This document shows positions 1 through 7,010 of a DNA stretch of 7,632 nucleotides, one piece after another. A program made the translations under genes and the position numbers. Every line of letters begins with the position of its first letter. Position 1 is the stretch's first letter. A model generated the notes under the pieces. It searched no databases and was not told the DNA's origin. It was given only the letters and a program-made list of their open reading frames with translations. The stretch is from Sphingobacteriales bacterium (GTDB lineage: Bacteria > Bacteroidota > Bacteroidia > Chitinophagales > Chitinophagaceae): NCBI GenBank assembly GCA_947463665.1, contig CANHUD010000105.1, positions 1-7,632 of the forward strand, in the 5' to 3' direction.

Positions 1-2551
1 CGATCTGCCCTGAAGCATCTGCCAGCTGGGTCTGGCTGCTGGCGATCTGCTGCTGCAGATCGATGAGCTGGTTGCTTTTGAAAACGCTTTCCTGCTTCAA
101 TGCTGCGAGCCGGCTCTGCTGACGGGTGAACTGCAGATTGCCATCGTTATAGGCCGCCTGTGCGAAATTGTATTCCTGCTCCGCCTGTGCATAATCCTGT
201 TCCATGGACTGTAACTGGCCGGATAGTTCATCCATCTGGAGGTTGTATTTGTCGAGCAGTTCCCGAACATCTGCAATGCTGTCGACATGCTGCTGCAACT
301 GTGCTTCCAGATCAGCCAGCCGGTTGGCACCTGCCTCCTGACTGCTTTGCAGGTTCTCTATTTTACTTTGCAGGGCCACCATCTGGTTGGTCAGCTGGTT
401 GATCTGCTCCTGCGTCTGGCGAATCGCCTGTTCCTTGAGCTGTTCGTTATAGCCGATGACTTCGTTGTGTTTCGACTGGATCTGCTGGCGGATACCGCTA
501 ACAATGCCTTCCTGCCGGGCGATGTCTTCCTGCAGTTTCTCCAGATTCTTGGCCCGTCCGATCTTCTTTCCTTCAAACAGACCGATGCTTCCTCCGGTCA
601 GTGAAAACGTTCCTTTTACATATTTTCCGTGCTTTTCGATCACCACCGATGTACTGGCCTGTGCCAATACTTCCTCGTTTTCTGCGATCACCACATTGCC
701 CAGCAGATATCGGACCAGAGCGGCATATTTCGCATCAAATTCCACTACCTGGAGAGCAGGCAGCGTACCCGGCAGCACCTGCGCTTCAGCGGGTGTAACA
801 GAAGCCAGTTTATCGAGCAGGAAGAAATTCGCCTTGCCTTTTTTATGCGCATCCAGCAGATGAACAGCTGTAAGCCCCTCCCGCAGGTTGTTGACCACGT
901 AGTAGTTCAGGTAAGGCTCCAGCACATTTTCGAGGGCGGCCCGGTATTCTTCCTTTACGTAGAGGATGTCCGACAAGATCGGCGCATCGTGATTCCATTC
1001 TGGATTTTTATGCAGAAACTTAACGCTATCCGGATAGCCTTCCATCGAATCGATCAGGCTTTTCAGCAGGTCGTGTTCATTGCGGCGGGCATCGAGCGTG
1101 CGGTTCTCATCGGCCAGTACACTGCGAAGCTGTTCCAGTTCCGCCTGTGTTTCCAGAATGCGGGATTTGGTCTGTTCATGGCTCTGTTGCAGTTGCTCGA
1201 GGTCCACTTTTTTTTCTGCGAGTTCCTGCTCCCGGTTCTCTTTTTCCCGACCCAGCTGATCGATCTGTGCCCGCCGGCTATCTTTCTCCTCCGTCAGCTG
1301 GTGCATCACCCGCTGAAGGTTCTGAATGGAGCTGTCGGCCACCGCCACCTGCTTTTCCGCATCAAACTGCTGGCGCTGCAATGCCTGGTTGGTACGGCGC
1401 AGGTCTTCTATCGCCGAACGTCTGGCATCAAAGGAAGAACGCTTTGTATCCACTTCACCGCGAAGCATATCCAGTCGCTCTTCCAGTTCAGACACTTTAT
1501 CCTGTTCCTCTTCGATCTGGTTGCCGGTGAAGGCGATGCTTTCTTCCAGCCCTTTGAGCTGTCCATCGGCCTTTTCCAGAAACTGTTTCAGGGATGTTTC
1601 CCGCTCTTTCAGGTATTGAAGTCGCTGTGCCGATAAATTTTTCTCCGATTCTTTGCTTCTTACTGTATTCAGCAGCTCATTGAACTGTTGCTGCATTTCC
1701 TGCAGACCGCGTTCTTTTTCAATGAAAGCCAGTTTTTCCTGCTCCAGACCGGCTTCCTGCATAGCGATGACCGCTTCCAGTTCCACTTTTCGGTTGGTCT
1801 CCTCATCCTGCTGACGCGTAAGCTCCCGATACGTAACGTTGAAACCCTCAAGTGCCGCTTTGGCCAGTTCAATGCTGGCCTCGCGGTATTCTTTCTTGAT
1901 CTCGTAATATTTCTCCGCCTTTTTTGCCTGGTTTTCCAGTTGTTTGAGCTGGTTGTTGATCTCGAACAGCAGGTCCTCTATACGGTTCAGATCCTGCTCG
2001 GTGGCATCCAGTTTCTGGCGGGCCTCTTTTTTGCGGGTTTTATAGATGCTGATACCGGCTGCCTGTTCGAGCATGCGCCGGCGGCTGTTCTCCTTGTCTT
2101 TGATGATATCATCCACCATCCCCAGTTCGATGATGGCATACGAATCCGTACTGACGCCGGTATCCATGAACAGATTGTGGATGTCTTTGAGCCGGCATTG
2201 TACATCGTTGAGCCGGTATTCACTCTCCCCGGATTTATAGAATTTTCGGGTGATGGTAACCGTATTGAATTCCGTGGGCAGCAGGTTACGGGTATTTTCG
2301 AAGGTAAGGCTTACTTCAGCGAGTCCGGAAGCACTGCGGGAGCGGCTTCCGTTAAATACCAGGCTTTCCAGGTTCTCACTGCGCAGGTTGCTGATTTTAT
2401 GCTCACCGATCACCCAGCGAATCGAATCCACGATATTGGATTTGCCGCAGCCATTGGGGCCAATGATGCCGGTGATCCCCTCATCAAAGTTGATGATCGT
2501 TTTGTCTGCAAAACTCTTGAACCCCTTGATTTCCAAACTTTTTAATCGCAC
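1..2551 (-). CDS. smc: Chromosome segregation/condensin ATPase SMC, N-terminal 850 codons (3' end beyond window)
   Basis: SMC is the ATPase that, with ScpA and ScpB, organises and segregates the chromosome in the cytoplasm. The reading frame is open from a GTG at 2549-2551 to the left edge. The protein begins MRLKSLEIKGFKSFADKT, the standard SMC start, with Walker A GPNGCGKS at residues 31-38, an LRS motif shortly after, and the end of the head at about 151-170 (NSRRRMLEQAAGISIY). A Glu/Gln/Leu/Lys-rich coiled coil runs from about 170 to 500. The hinge spans about 505-665, from GYPDSV to LTGGSIGLFEGKK with its conserved glycines, and the returning coiled coil follows to residue 850. Family members are about 1,170-1,190 residues, so some 330 are missing here, including the ABC signature and Walker B. 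No frameshift or internal stop was seen in the parts translated. The GTG start places the conserved N-terminus exactly, and no ATG lies nearby in frame. The upstream gene on the same strand ends 169 bp away, so smc probably has its own promoter. Confidence 0.97.
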   Translation of the reverse strand, partial: MRLKSLEIKGFKSFADKTIINFDEGITGIIGPNGCGKSNIVDSIRWVIGEHKISNLRSENLESLVFNGSRSRSASGLAEVSLTFENTRNLLPTEFNTVTITRKFYKSGESEYRLNDVQCRLKDIHNLFMDTGVSTDSYAIIELGMVDDIIKDKENSRRRMLEQAAGISIYKTRKKEARQKLDATEQDLNRIEDLLFEINNQLKQLENQAKKAEKYYEIKKEYREASIELAKAALEGFNVTYRELTRQQDEETNRKVELEAVIAMQEAGLEQEKLAFIEKERGLQEMQQQFNELLNTVRSKESEKNLSAQRLQYLKERETSLKQFLEKADGQLKGLEESIAFTGNQIEEEQDKVSELEERLDMLRGEVDTKRSSFDARRSAIEDLRRTNQALQRQQFDAEKQVAVADSSIQNLQRVMHQLTEEKDSRRAQIDQLGREKENREQELAEKKVDLEQLQQSHEQTKSRILETQAELEQLRSVLADENRTLDARRNEHDLLKSLIDSMEGYPDSVKFLHKNPEWNHDAPILSDILYVKEEYRAALENVLEPYLNYYVVNNLREGLTAVHLLDAHKKGKANFFLLDKLASVTPAEAQVLPGTLPALQVVEFDAKYAALVRYLLGNVVIAENEEVLAQASTSVVIEKHGKYVKGTFSLTGGSIGLFEGKKIGRAKNLEKLQEDIARQEGIVSGIRQQIQSKHNEVIGYNEQLKEQAIRQTQEQINQLTNQMVALQSKIENLQSSQEAGANRLADLEAQLQQHVDSIADVRELLDKYNLQMDELSGQLQSMEQDYAQAEQEYNFAQAAYNDGNLQFTRQQSRLAALKQESVFKSNQLIDLQQQIASSQTQLADASGQI

Positions 2552-2610
2552 AACTGGTAATTTAAATGACGTTTCCCCTGGAAAATTGGATAGGGGGCGT
2601 AAAATAGCGA

Positions 2611-2688
2611 TTGGATTTCGGTTTGAAGCGATTTCATCCCGATCTTTTATGCACAAAAAATCCAAATACCAAGCGTGGGAAACCGAAA
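2611..2688 (-). repeat. Composite inverted repeat in the smc upstream region
   Basis: In the 169-bp gap 2552-2720, TTTCGGTTT (2616-2624) is the exact inverse of AAACCGAAA (2680-2688), and TTGGATTT (2611-2618) is the exact inverse of AAATCCAA (2658-2665). The segment at 2611-2624 can therefore pair with either of two upstream segments in an smc leader transcript, but not fully with both. The gap shows no convincing TAnnTTTG promoter and no hairpin-plus-T terminator after the preceding gene. A regulatory role is conjecture; chance matches of this size are possible. Confidence 0.35.
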
Positions 2689-2720
2689 AACGGAAGAAAT
2701 CAGCCTGGAAGGCCTACTGA

Positions 2721-3278
2721 TCAGCGGATCTTTAGTCCGTATTTGGCCAGAAAACCAGCCAGGTTCTCATTGGAAACGATGGCATTCCGGACATTGTTCC
2801 GTTCCGGGTCTATGGTAAATCCGAAGGAAGACTGCAGGTCAGCTTTTCGGAGGTCTGTCTGCTCAAAAACCGCACCGGAAAGGTCGCACCCGCTGAAAAC
2901 CGCCTGCTGCAGCACAGCTCCGGTAAAATCGGCCTCCTTTAACTGGCACTGCTCAAACCGGATACCGGTGAGTTTACAGGAGGTAAACGAAGCCAGCCGG
3001 AGATCACAGTTGTTGAAAACAGGAGGCTGTAGAAAAGGCTGGCAGTCGTCGAAACGGCAGCCGGTAAGTTTACAGGACTCGAACAGGCATTCGCGGAAAG
3101 ATACCCTGGAAAGGCTCACATTGCTCAGGTTACACTGATCGAAGGTGCACTCGATAAAAACGGAACCGGAAAGATCCATTCCGTCGAAATCAATTTTCTC
3201 AAACTTCAGACATTCCAGTTCTTCGCCCCTGAATGAAATAGTCAAGAGTTCATCGGGCGTGATGGTACGCAGCATCAT
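2721..3278 (-). CDS. Pentapeptide-repeat protein, cysteine-rich, 185 aa
   Basis: The protein is a right-handed quadrilateral beta-helix of the pentapeptide-repeat family. Repeats such as CNLSN, CKLTG, CDLRL, ADFTG, CDLSG and ADLQS recur from about residue 28 to 150, with Leu or Phe in the central position. Eleven cysteines (23, 44, 49, 64, 69, 74, 79, 91, 101, 111, 131) mostly fall at the same repeat position, forming a ladder that should face the helix core. The register is broken once, at residues 80-90 (QPFLQPPVFNN), which adds two residues and probably forms a loop. A non-repeat C-terminal cap follows (FTIDPERNN to GLAKYGLKIR-like end). There is no signal peptide or membrane segment, so it is probably cytoplasmic. 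The family includes the Qnr and MfpA gyrase-binding proteins, but most members have no known role and none is assigned here. It follows the GldM-like gene by 15 bp, suggesting co-transcription. Two adjacent ATGs (3278 and 3275) are both possible starts. Confidence 0.9.
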   Translation of the reverse strand: MMLRTITPDELLTISFRGEELECLKFEKIDFDGMDLSGSVFIECTFDQCNLSNVSLSRVSFRECLFESCKLTGCRFDDCQPFLQPPVFNNCDLRLASFTSCKLTGIRFEQCQLKEADFTGAVLQQAVFSGCDLSGAVFEQTDLRKADLQSSFGFTIDPERNNVRNAIVSNENLAGFLAKYGLKIR

Positions 3279-3293
3279 GGACTGAAGATAGCA

Positions 3294-3935
3294 TTAATCG
3301 GTTACTACAATCACTCTCCCCGGTTCCAGTCGCAGGGGTCTGCCGCCTTCCAGCGGTTCAAGATAGAGCGAGCGGATGATGATTTTTTGACCGGGTTTCA
3401 GCGCCTGCAGTGCCTGCCGGATGGCTTCGGAAAAAACAGGACCTTCCCCGGTATATTGTTGCTCACCGATCTGGAGTTCAAAGCAGGAAAGCCGGCAGTT
3501 TTCATAGATCTTCCCTGTTTCAGTGCGATGCCCTCTGAGTTGCAGTCCCCGGGCCATAGCCAGTTGTTCGCACGATAAAAAACCAATGTTGAACCCCACT
3601 GCCTCCAGTCCGATCTGCGGTACCGGAAGGAAGTCCGACTGATACGTAACCGAGAGCGAATCGGTTTCCGTGCGGATCAGCAGCGTTACCGGGCCAAAAG
3701 CTGAAGGGCGCACGGTCAGAGAAGCGGAATCATCGTTTACTTCAATGGCCGCACCGGAGGAGCGGGCCGACAGGATCTTGTTCATTCCTACCGCTGCACG
3801 GAGTTCATTATCGATGCCCAGATACAGGATGTTGGCACCGGTTGTCCAGCGATTCAGGAGCGGGTTTGTCTGCGACAAACAGGGAGAGGTGGCAGCCAGA
3901 CAAAGGCTGAGCAGAAGGAGGAACGGCTTTAACAT
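3294..3935 (-). CDS. Exported protein made of two GldM C-terminal-like beta domains, 213 aa
   Basis: A signal peptide (MLKPFLLLLSLCLAATSPCLSQ, cleavage near residue 22, no lipobox) predicts export to the periplasm. Residues about 34-107 resemble an Ig-like domain of the GldM periplasmic region: ANILYLGIDNELRAAVG matches the family's N-V-L-Y-x-G-v-D-N-P signature, and the domain ends with the FLPVPQ strand. Residues about 112-212 resemble the terminal GldM domain, including a hydrophobic first strand (VGFNIGFLSCE), then GPVFSEAIRQALQALKPGQK and a closing RLEPGRVIVV strand. GldM itself is a roughly 510-residue inner-membrane protein of the type IX secretion motor; the transmembrane helix and helical membrane-proximal part are absent here. 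The ATG at 3935 is preferred over an in-frame TTG at 3965, because it gives a clean signal peptide and the TTG sits inside the promoter element at 3963-3970. It is the first gene of a likely operon with the pentapeptide-repeat gene. The precise role is unknown. Confidence 0.8.
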   Translation of the reverse strand: MLKPFLLLLSLCLAATSPCLSQTNPLLNRWTTGANILYLGIDNELRAAVGMNKILSARSSGAAIEVNDDSASLTVRPSAFGPVTLLIRTETDSLSVTYQSDFLPVPQIGLEAVGFNIGFLSCEQLAMARGLQLRGHRTETGKIYENCRLSCFELQIGEQQYTGEGPVFSEAIRQALQALKPGQKIIIRSLYLEPLEGGRPLRLEPGRVIVVTD

Positions 3936-3943
3936 GTGGATAA
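3933..3943. repeat. 11-bp direct repeat, copy 1, containing a perfect DnaA box
   Basis: CATGTGGATAA here is identical to the copy at 4001-4011. Its last nine bases (3935-3943) are the exact complement of the consensus DnaA box TTATCCACA. The copy overlaps the ATG of the GldM-like gene (3933-3935), so a bound protein would cover that start codon. Function as a DnaA site is inferred from sequence only. Confidence 0.5.
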
Positions 3944-3962
3944 ATGGTTTCAATAAGCGTGC

Positions 3963-3970
3963 CAAATGTA
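3963..3970 (-). promoter_or_regulatory. Bacteroidota-type -7 promoter element for the GldM-like/pentapeptide operon
   Basis: On the minus strand this reads TACATTTG, a perfect match to the TAnnTTTG -7 element of Bacteroidota primary-sigma promoters. It lies 27 bp before the ATG at 3935, which allows a short leader of about 20 nt. The -33 TTG element is not clear at the usual 19-21 bp spacing; only a T-rich stretch is present there. The two DnaA-box repeats lie on either side of this element. Confidence 0.55.
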
Positions 3971-4000
3971 CTTAAATCATTCAAAATCAGGAAATAAATC

Positions 4001-4011
4001 CATGTGGATAA
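4001..4011. repeat. 11-bp direct repeat, copy 2, containing a perfect DnaA box
   Basis: CATGTGGATAA repeats the sequence at 3933-3943 in the same orientation, 68 bp away start to start. Positions 4003-4011 are TGTGGATAA, the complement of TTATCCACA. The DNA between the copies is AT-rich. This copy lies upstream of the putative promoters of both divergent genes. Confidence 0.5.
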
Positions 4012-4029
4012 CTTTTACCCTCCAGCCCT

Positions 4030-4037
4030 TACCTTAG
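4030..4037 (+). promoter_or_regulatory. Possible -7 element directly before the oxidoreductase start
   Basis: TACCTTAG matches TAnnTTTG at all but one defined position and ends 5 bp before the ATG at 4043. Transcription from it would begin at or very near the A of the start codon, giving a leaderless or almost leaderless message. No TTG is seen at the expected -33 spacing. TAACTTTT at 4009-4016 is an alternative with one mismatch and would allow a normal leader. Confidence 0.35.
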
Positions 4038-4042
4038 CGGGT

Positions 4043-5047
4043 ATGAAAAAGATTCGCTGGGGCATTCTGGGCTGTGGTCGGATTGCCGGAAAATTTGTGG
4101 CCGATCTGTTGCTCCTCCCCGATGCGGAGCTGATGGCGGTTGGCTCCCGCTCTCTTGACAAAGCGGAGGCTTTTGCCCGCGAAAATGGGTTTCGCAAAGC
4201 CCATGGCTCGTATGAGGCACTGGTAGCTGATCCGGAGGTTGATATCGTATATATTGCTTCGCCCCATTCCCATCATCACGAGCATACCCTGCTTTGTCTG
4301 CAGCATAACAAGGCAGTTCTTTGCGAGAAGGCGTTTGCCATCCATGCCGGGCAGGCTGCCGATATGATCCGGCTGGCCAGAGAAAAAAAGCTGTTTCTGA
4401 TGGAAGCCCTGTGGACGCGGTTTCTGCCGCATTACCAGCTCGTGATGGAGTGGCTGAAAGAAGGCCGGCTCGGGACCATCCGTTCTATGCAGGTCAATTT
4501 TGGTTTCCGGCCGATGGAGCCGGTACCGCAGCGGCTTTTTGATCCCGCGCTGGGTGGAGGTACGCTGCTGGACATCGGCATTTACAATGTATTCATGGTA
4601 CATTCTGTGCTGGGATGGCCCGATGAGATTCAGGCGGTGATGACCCCTTCGGAAACCGGCGTTGATGAGCAGCTGGCCATCCAGTTCCGCTACCGGAATG
4701 GGGCACTGGCGCAGATGTTGTCTACGTTTCGGTCGGACCTGGCCACAGAGGCCGATATAGCCGGTGATCAGGGACGGTTACGGCTGCACAATCGATTTTA
4801 CGAGCCATCAACGTCCATAGACTTTTTTCCCGGCCGCATGGATACTAAAAAAACAATTGCTTTCCACCGGGAACCCGGCTGGGGCTATCAGTTTCAGGCG
4901 CGTCATGTACATGAATGCCTGCGAAACGGGCTGACGGAGAGTCCGGTTATGCCGCTGGACCTCACGCTTGAGCTGATGCGACTGATGGATGAGATCCGCC
5001 GGATCGCCGGCATCCGCTATCCGGTGGATGAGCAGATGCCGGGATGA
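4043..5047 (+). CDS. Gfo/Idh/MocA-family NAD(P)-dependent oxidoreductase, dihydrodiol-dehydrogenase type, 334 aa
   Basis: This is a cytoplasmic dehydrogenase of the glucose-fructose oxidoreductase/inositol dehydrogenase family. An N-terminal Rossmann fold (about 1-120) carries the dinucleotide motif GILGCGRIAGKF (residues 7-18) and VYIASPHSHHHEH (69-81). The family EKP motif is present as E95-K96-A97, with alanine replacing the usual proline. MEALWTRFLP (120-129) and GGGTLLDIGIY (171-181) are typical of the trans-1,2-dihydrobenzene-1,2-diol dehydrogenase branch. In mammalian members of that branch a Lys and a Tyr act in catalysis; K96 and Y181 match them. The C-terminal alpha/beta domain fills the rest. 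The ATG at 4043 begins the Rossmann strand directly; a GTG at 4004 would add 13 unlikely residues and lies in a DnaA-box repeat. Length is normal for the family. The substrate cannot be read from sequence: a sugar, dihydrodiol or dicarbonyl compound is possible. It ends 11 bp from the convergent hexosaminidase gene. Confidence 0.93.
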   Translation: MKKIRWGILGCGRIAGKFVADLLLLPDAELMAVGSRSLDKAEAFARENGFRKAHGSYEALVADPEVDIVYIASPHSHHHEHTLLCLQHNKAVLCEKAFAIHAGQAADMIRLAREKKLFLMEALWTRFLPHYQLVMEWLKEGRLGTIRSMQVNFGFRPMEPVPQRLFDPALGGGTLLDIGIYNVFMVHSVLGWPDEIQAVMTPSETGVDEQLAIQFRYRNGALAQMLSTFRSDLATEADIAGDQGRLRLHNRFYEPSTSIDFFPGRMDTKKTIAFHREPGWGYQFQARHVHECLRNGLTESPVMPLDLTLELMRLMDEIRRIAGIRYPVDEQMPG

Positions 5048-5058
5048 CGGCGAACGTA

Positions 5059-6966
5059 TCATTTATAGCCCGCGCGGCGACGCAGTTCTGTGATCGGGAT
5101 GGTCATGAAACGACCTACCTGTTTGCCATTCCGGTAAGTGGCTACCCGAAGATTATCGGCATCTTTAGGAACTTCAACCTTTGATCCGTATTTCGGATAG
5201 AAGGCATCGGGATAGGAATTGTCGAAGCTGTAATGCAGATCCAGTCCGTCTATTTCCGGGATCATTTCAATTGCAAGACCATTCGTTCCGGATTTAAAAG
5301 CCTTCACGTCCGGCTCATACATACTCGGTGCGATCTTGGTCTGCGCGTGGTCAAACCGAGGAAACTGATGTTCCACCCGGCGCACAAAATCGGTCCAGTT
5401 CCGGGCACTGGCGGGCGACCAGACGGCCTCTGCCACTGCCAGTCCGCGGGGCCAGGTCATATACTGGGCCTGTCGCAGATTGTAGACCTGTTCGGTCCAC
5501 AGATTTGCCTGTCCGCCTTTGATAAATTTGGGATCCACGCCTTCGGGCAGCGGTTCAAAGCTGTAGGCTTTTTTCATCCGAAGGCTGGCGTATACCGGCG
5601 GTTCCATGGATGCATCGCCCTGCATATAATCGATATATACATGTGTGGTAGGGCTCATGACCACTTCATGTCCTTTTTTAGCGGCCGTGATGCCACCTTC
5701 CATGCCGCGCCAGCTCATAACGGCAGCACCGGGTACCAGTCCTCCCTGCAGGATCTCATCCCACCCGATCATTTTTTTGCCTTTGGCATTGATGATCTGG
5801 TTTACTCTTCCTACAAAATAAGCCTGTACCTCGTCCAGATTCTTCAGTTTTTCACGAGCCATCAGCGCTTTGATATCGGCACTTTTTTCCCAGAAATTCC
5901 GGGCCGTTTCATCGCCTCCCATGTGGATGTAGGCGAAGGGGAACAGCTGTGCCACTTCGGTGAAAACCTTATCCAGAAATGTGTAGACCTTCTCACTGGC
6001 AGGGTTCAGTGCATTGTCGATCAGCCCATAAAAATGCCCGCTGGGCGGCCATTCCATGAATTTCTCACCGGAGTTCACCTGGTAAGTTCCGGGCGTGGAG
6101 GTCAGCTCCGGATAGGAAGCGATGGCGGCCAGACTGTGTCCGGGCACATCGATCTCCGGCAGGATCTCTACGTGCCGGTCTTTGGCATACTGCACCAGTT
6201 CACGGATGTCTTCATGCGTATAAAATCCGCCATAATCGCGCGGTTCATTCAGTTCCGGCTTGGAGAAATAGTTGAACCGGCCCACTTTTTTCACATTCCA
6301 GGCGCCCACTTCCGTTAGTTTGGGGAGCGATTTGATCTCCAACCGCCATCCCTGGTCATCGGTCAGGTGAAAATGAAGAACATTGTATTTGAATTTCACC
6401 ATATCATCGATGTAACGTTTCACTTCCTCTTTGGTGAAGAAATGGCGGGACACATCGAGCATGAGGCCACGCCAGCCGAAGCGCGGATGATCCATCACCG
6501 AAACGGCAGGGGCTGTCCACCGGACATCTTTCACCAGCTGGCGGCTCTCGATCTGCGCTGGCAGCAGCTGGCGGAACGTCTGCACGCCATAGAACAATCC
6601 GGCCACTTCATTGGCCTGAATCAGGACACCATTGGGGCCCGACTGCAACCGGTAGCCTTCTTTTCCAAGGGCCGGTTCTGATGAGGCCTGCAGTTCCAGG
6701 TAGATGTTTCCCGCGGATCTGGCCGCTGACCCCGGTCGGACGGGCAACGCATACCCTGTAGGGGCGGATAAAAGAGCTGAAAGATAGTCAGCCACTTTTT
6801 TCACATCGCCCTGCGCAGCGGGATAACCGATCACGGTTCCCGGAAGAAGGGTGAAGGATCCGGAAGCCGGCTTAACCTCAACCGGTTGCGGTATGATATG
6901 GATCTGAGCGGAGGCCATGTGGCTGAAAAGAAAAGCAGCCAAAAATAAGCAGATGATTTTTTTCAT
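5059..6966 (-). CDS. Secreted beta-N-acetylhexosaminidase, glycoside hydrolase family 20, 635 aa
   Basis: The enzyme removes terminal beta-linked GlcNAc or GalNAc from glycans, chitin oligomers or glycoconjugates by substrate-assisted catalysis. MKKIICLFLAAFLFSHMASA is a clear signal peptide (cleavage before Q21), so it acts in the periplasm or outside the cell. Residues about 22-140 form the GH20b domain (IHIIPQPVEV to GLFYGVQTFRQLLP). The TIM barrel spans about 157-545 and contains WRGLMLDVSRHF (165-176, with the substrate-binding Arg166), HFHLTDDQGW, the catalytic pair D352-E353 in HMGGDET, GWDEIL, SWRG, YIDYMQG and GGQANLWTE. A small C-terminal domain (about 553-635, with LHYSFDNSYPD and GKQVGRF) resembles the chitobiase C-terminal/Fn3-associated fold. 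All key catalytic residues are intact. The ATG at 6966 is chosen because it opens the signal peptide; an in-frame upstream TTG would add 18 polar residues before it. There is no lipobox, and no type IX sorting domain is apparent at the C-terminus. Confidence 0.97.
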   Translation of the reverse strand: MKKIICLFLAAFLFSHMASAQIHIIPQPVEVKPASGSFTLLPGTVIGYPAAQGDVKKVADYLSALLSAPTGYALPVRPGSAARSAGNIYLELQASSEPALGKEGYRLQSGPNGVLIQANEVAGLFYGVQTFRQLLPAQIESRQLVKDVRWTAPAVSVMDHPRFGWRGLMLDVSRHFFTKEEVKRYIDDMVKFKYNVLHFHLTDDQGWRLEIKSLPKLTEVGAWNVKKVGRFNYFSKPELNEPRDYGGFYTHEDIRELVQYAKDRHVEILPEIDVPGHSLAAIASYPELTSTPGTYQVNSGEKFMEWPPSGHFYGLIDNALNPASEKVYTFLDKVFTEVAQLFPFAYIHMGGDETARNFWEKSADIKALMAREKLKNLDEVQAYFVGRVNQIINAKGKKMIGWDEILQGGLVPGAAVMSWRGMEGGITAAKKGHEVVMSPTTHVYIDYMQGDASMEPPVYASLRMKKAYSFEPLPEGVDPKFIKGGQANLWTEQVYNLRQAQYMTWPRGLAVAEAVWSPASARNWTDFVRRVEHQFPRFDHAQTKIAPSMYEPDVKAFKSGTNGLAIEMIPEIDGLDLHYSFDNSYPDAFYPKYGSKVEVPKDADNLRVATYRNGKQVGRFMTIPITELRRRAGYK

Positions 6967-6984
6967 ATCTAAATCGTGTGGACA

Positions 6985-6992
6985 TAAAGTTA
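6985..6992 (-). promoter_or_regulatory. Possible -7 element for the hexosaminidase gene
   Basis: The minus strand reads TAACTTTA, one mismatch from TAnnTTTG, 18 bp before the ATG at 6966. The nearest upstream TTG is about 25 bp away, longer than the usual 19-21, so this is a weak call. Confidence 0.3.
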
Positions 6993-7010
6993 AATCATAA
7001 TTCCACTTGG

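Noticed and set aside
629..2545. Long plus-strand open frames (629-1636 and 1688-2545) opposite smc
   Set aside because: They are the exact antisense phase of the smc codons and stay open because the coiled coil is rich in Gln, Leu and Glu codons. The translations are Phe/Leu-rich with no domain, and the minus strand encodes a clear SMC.
2700..2725. Weak hairpin (ATCAG...CTGAT) after the pentapeptide-repeat gene
   Set aside because: The stem is only five pairs with poor inner pairing and no solid T-run, so it does not qualify as an intrinsic terminator.
3963..3965. TTG as the start of the GldM-like gene, giving 223 residues
   Set aside because: It would put ten extra residues before a well-formed signal peptide and sits within the likely -7 promoter element, so it is probably not transcribed.
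5045..5061. Bidirectional terminator between the convergent oxidoreductase and hexosaminidase genes
   Set aside because: Only 11 bp separate the stop codons and no stem-loop was seen there.
5233..6318. 361-codon plus-strand open frame opposite the hexosaminidase
   Set aside because: It overlaps the GH20 catalytic domain with all its motifs intact on the minus strand, and its own translation shows no recognisable domain or signal.
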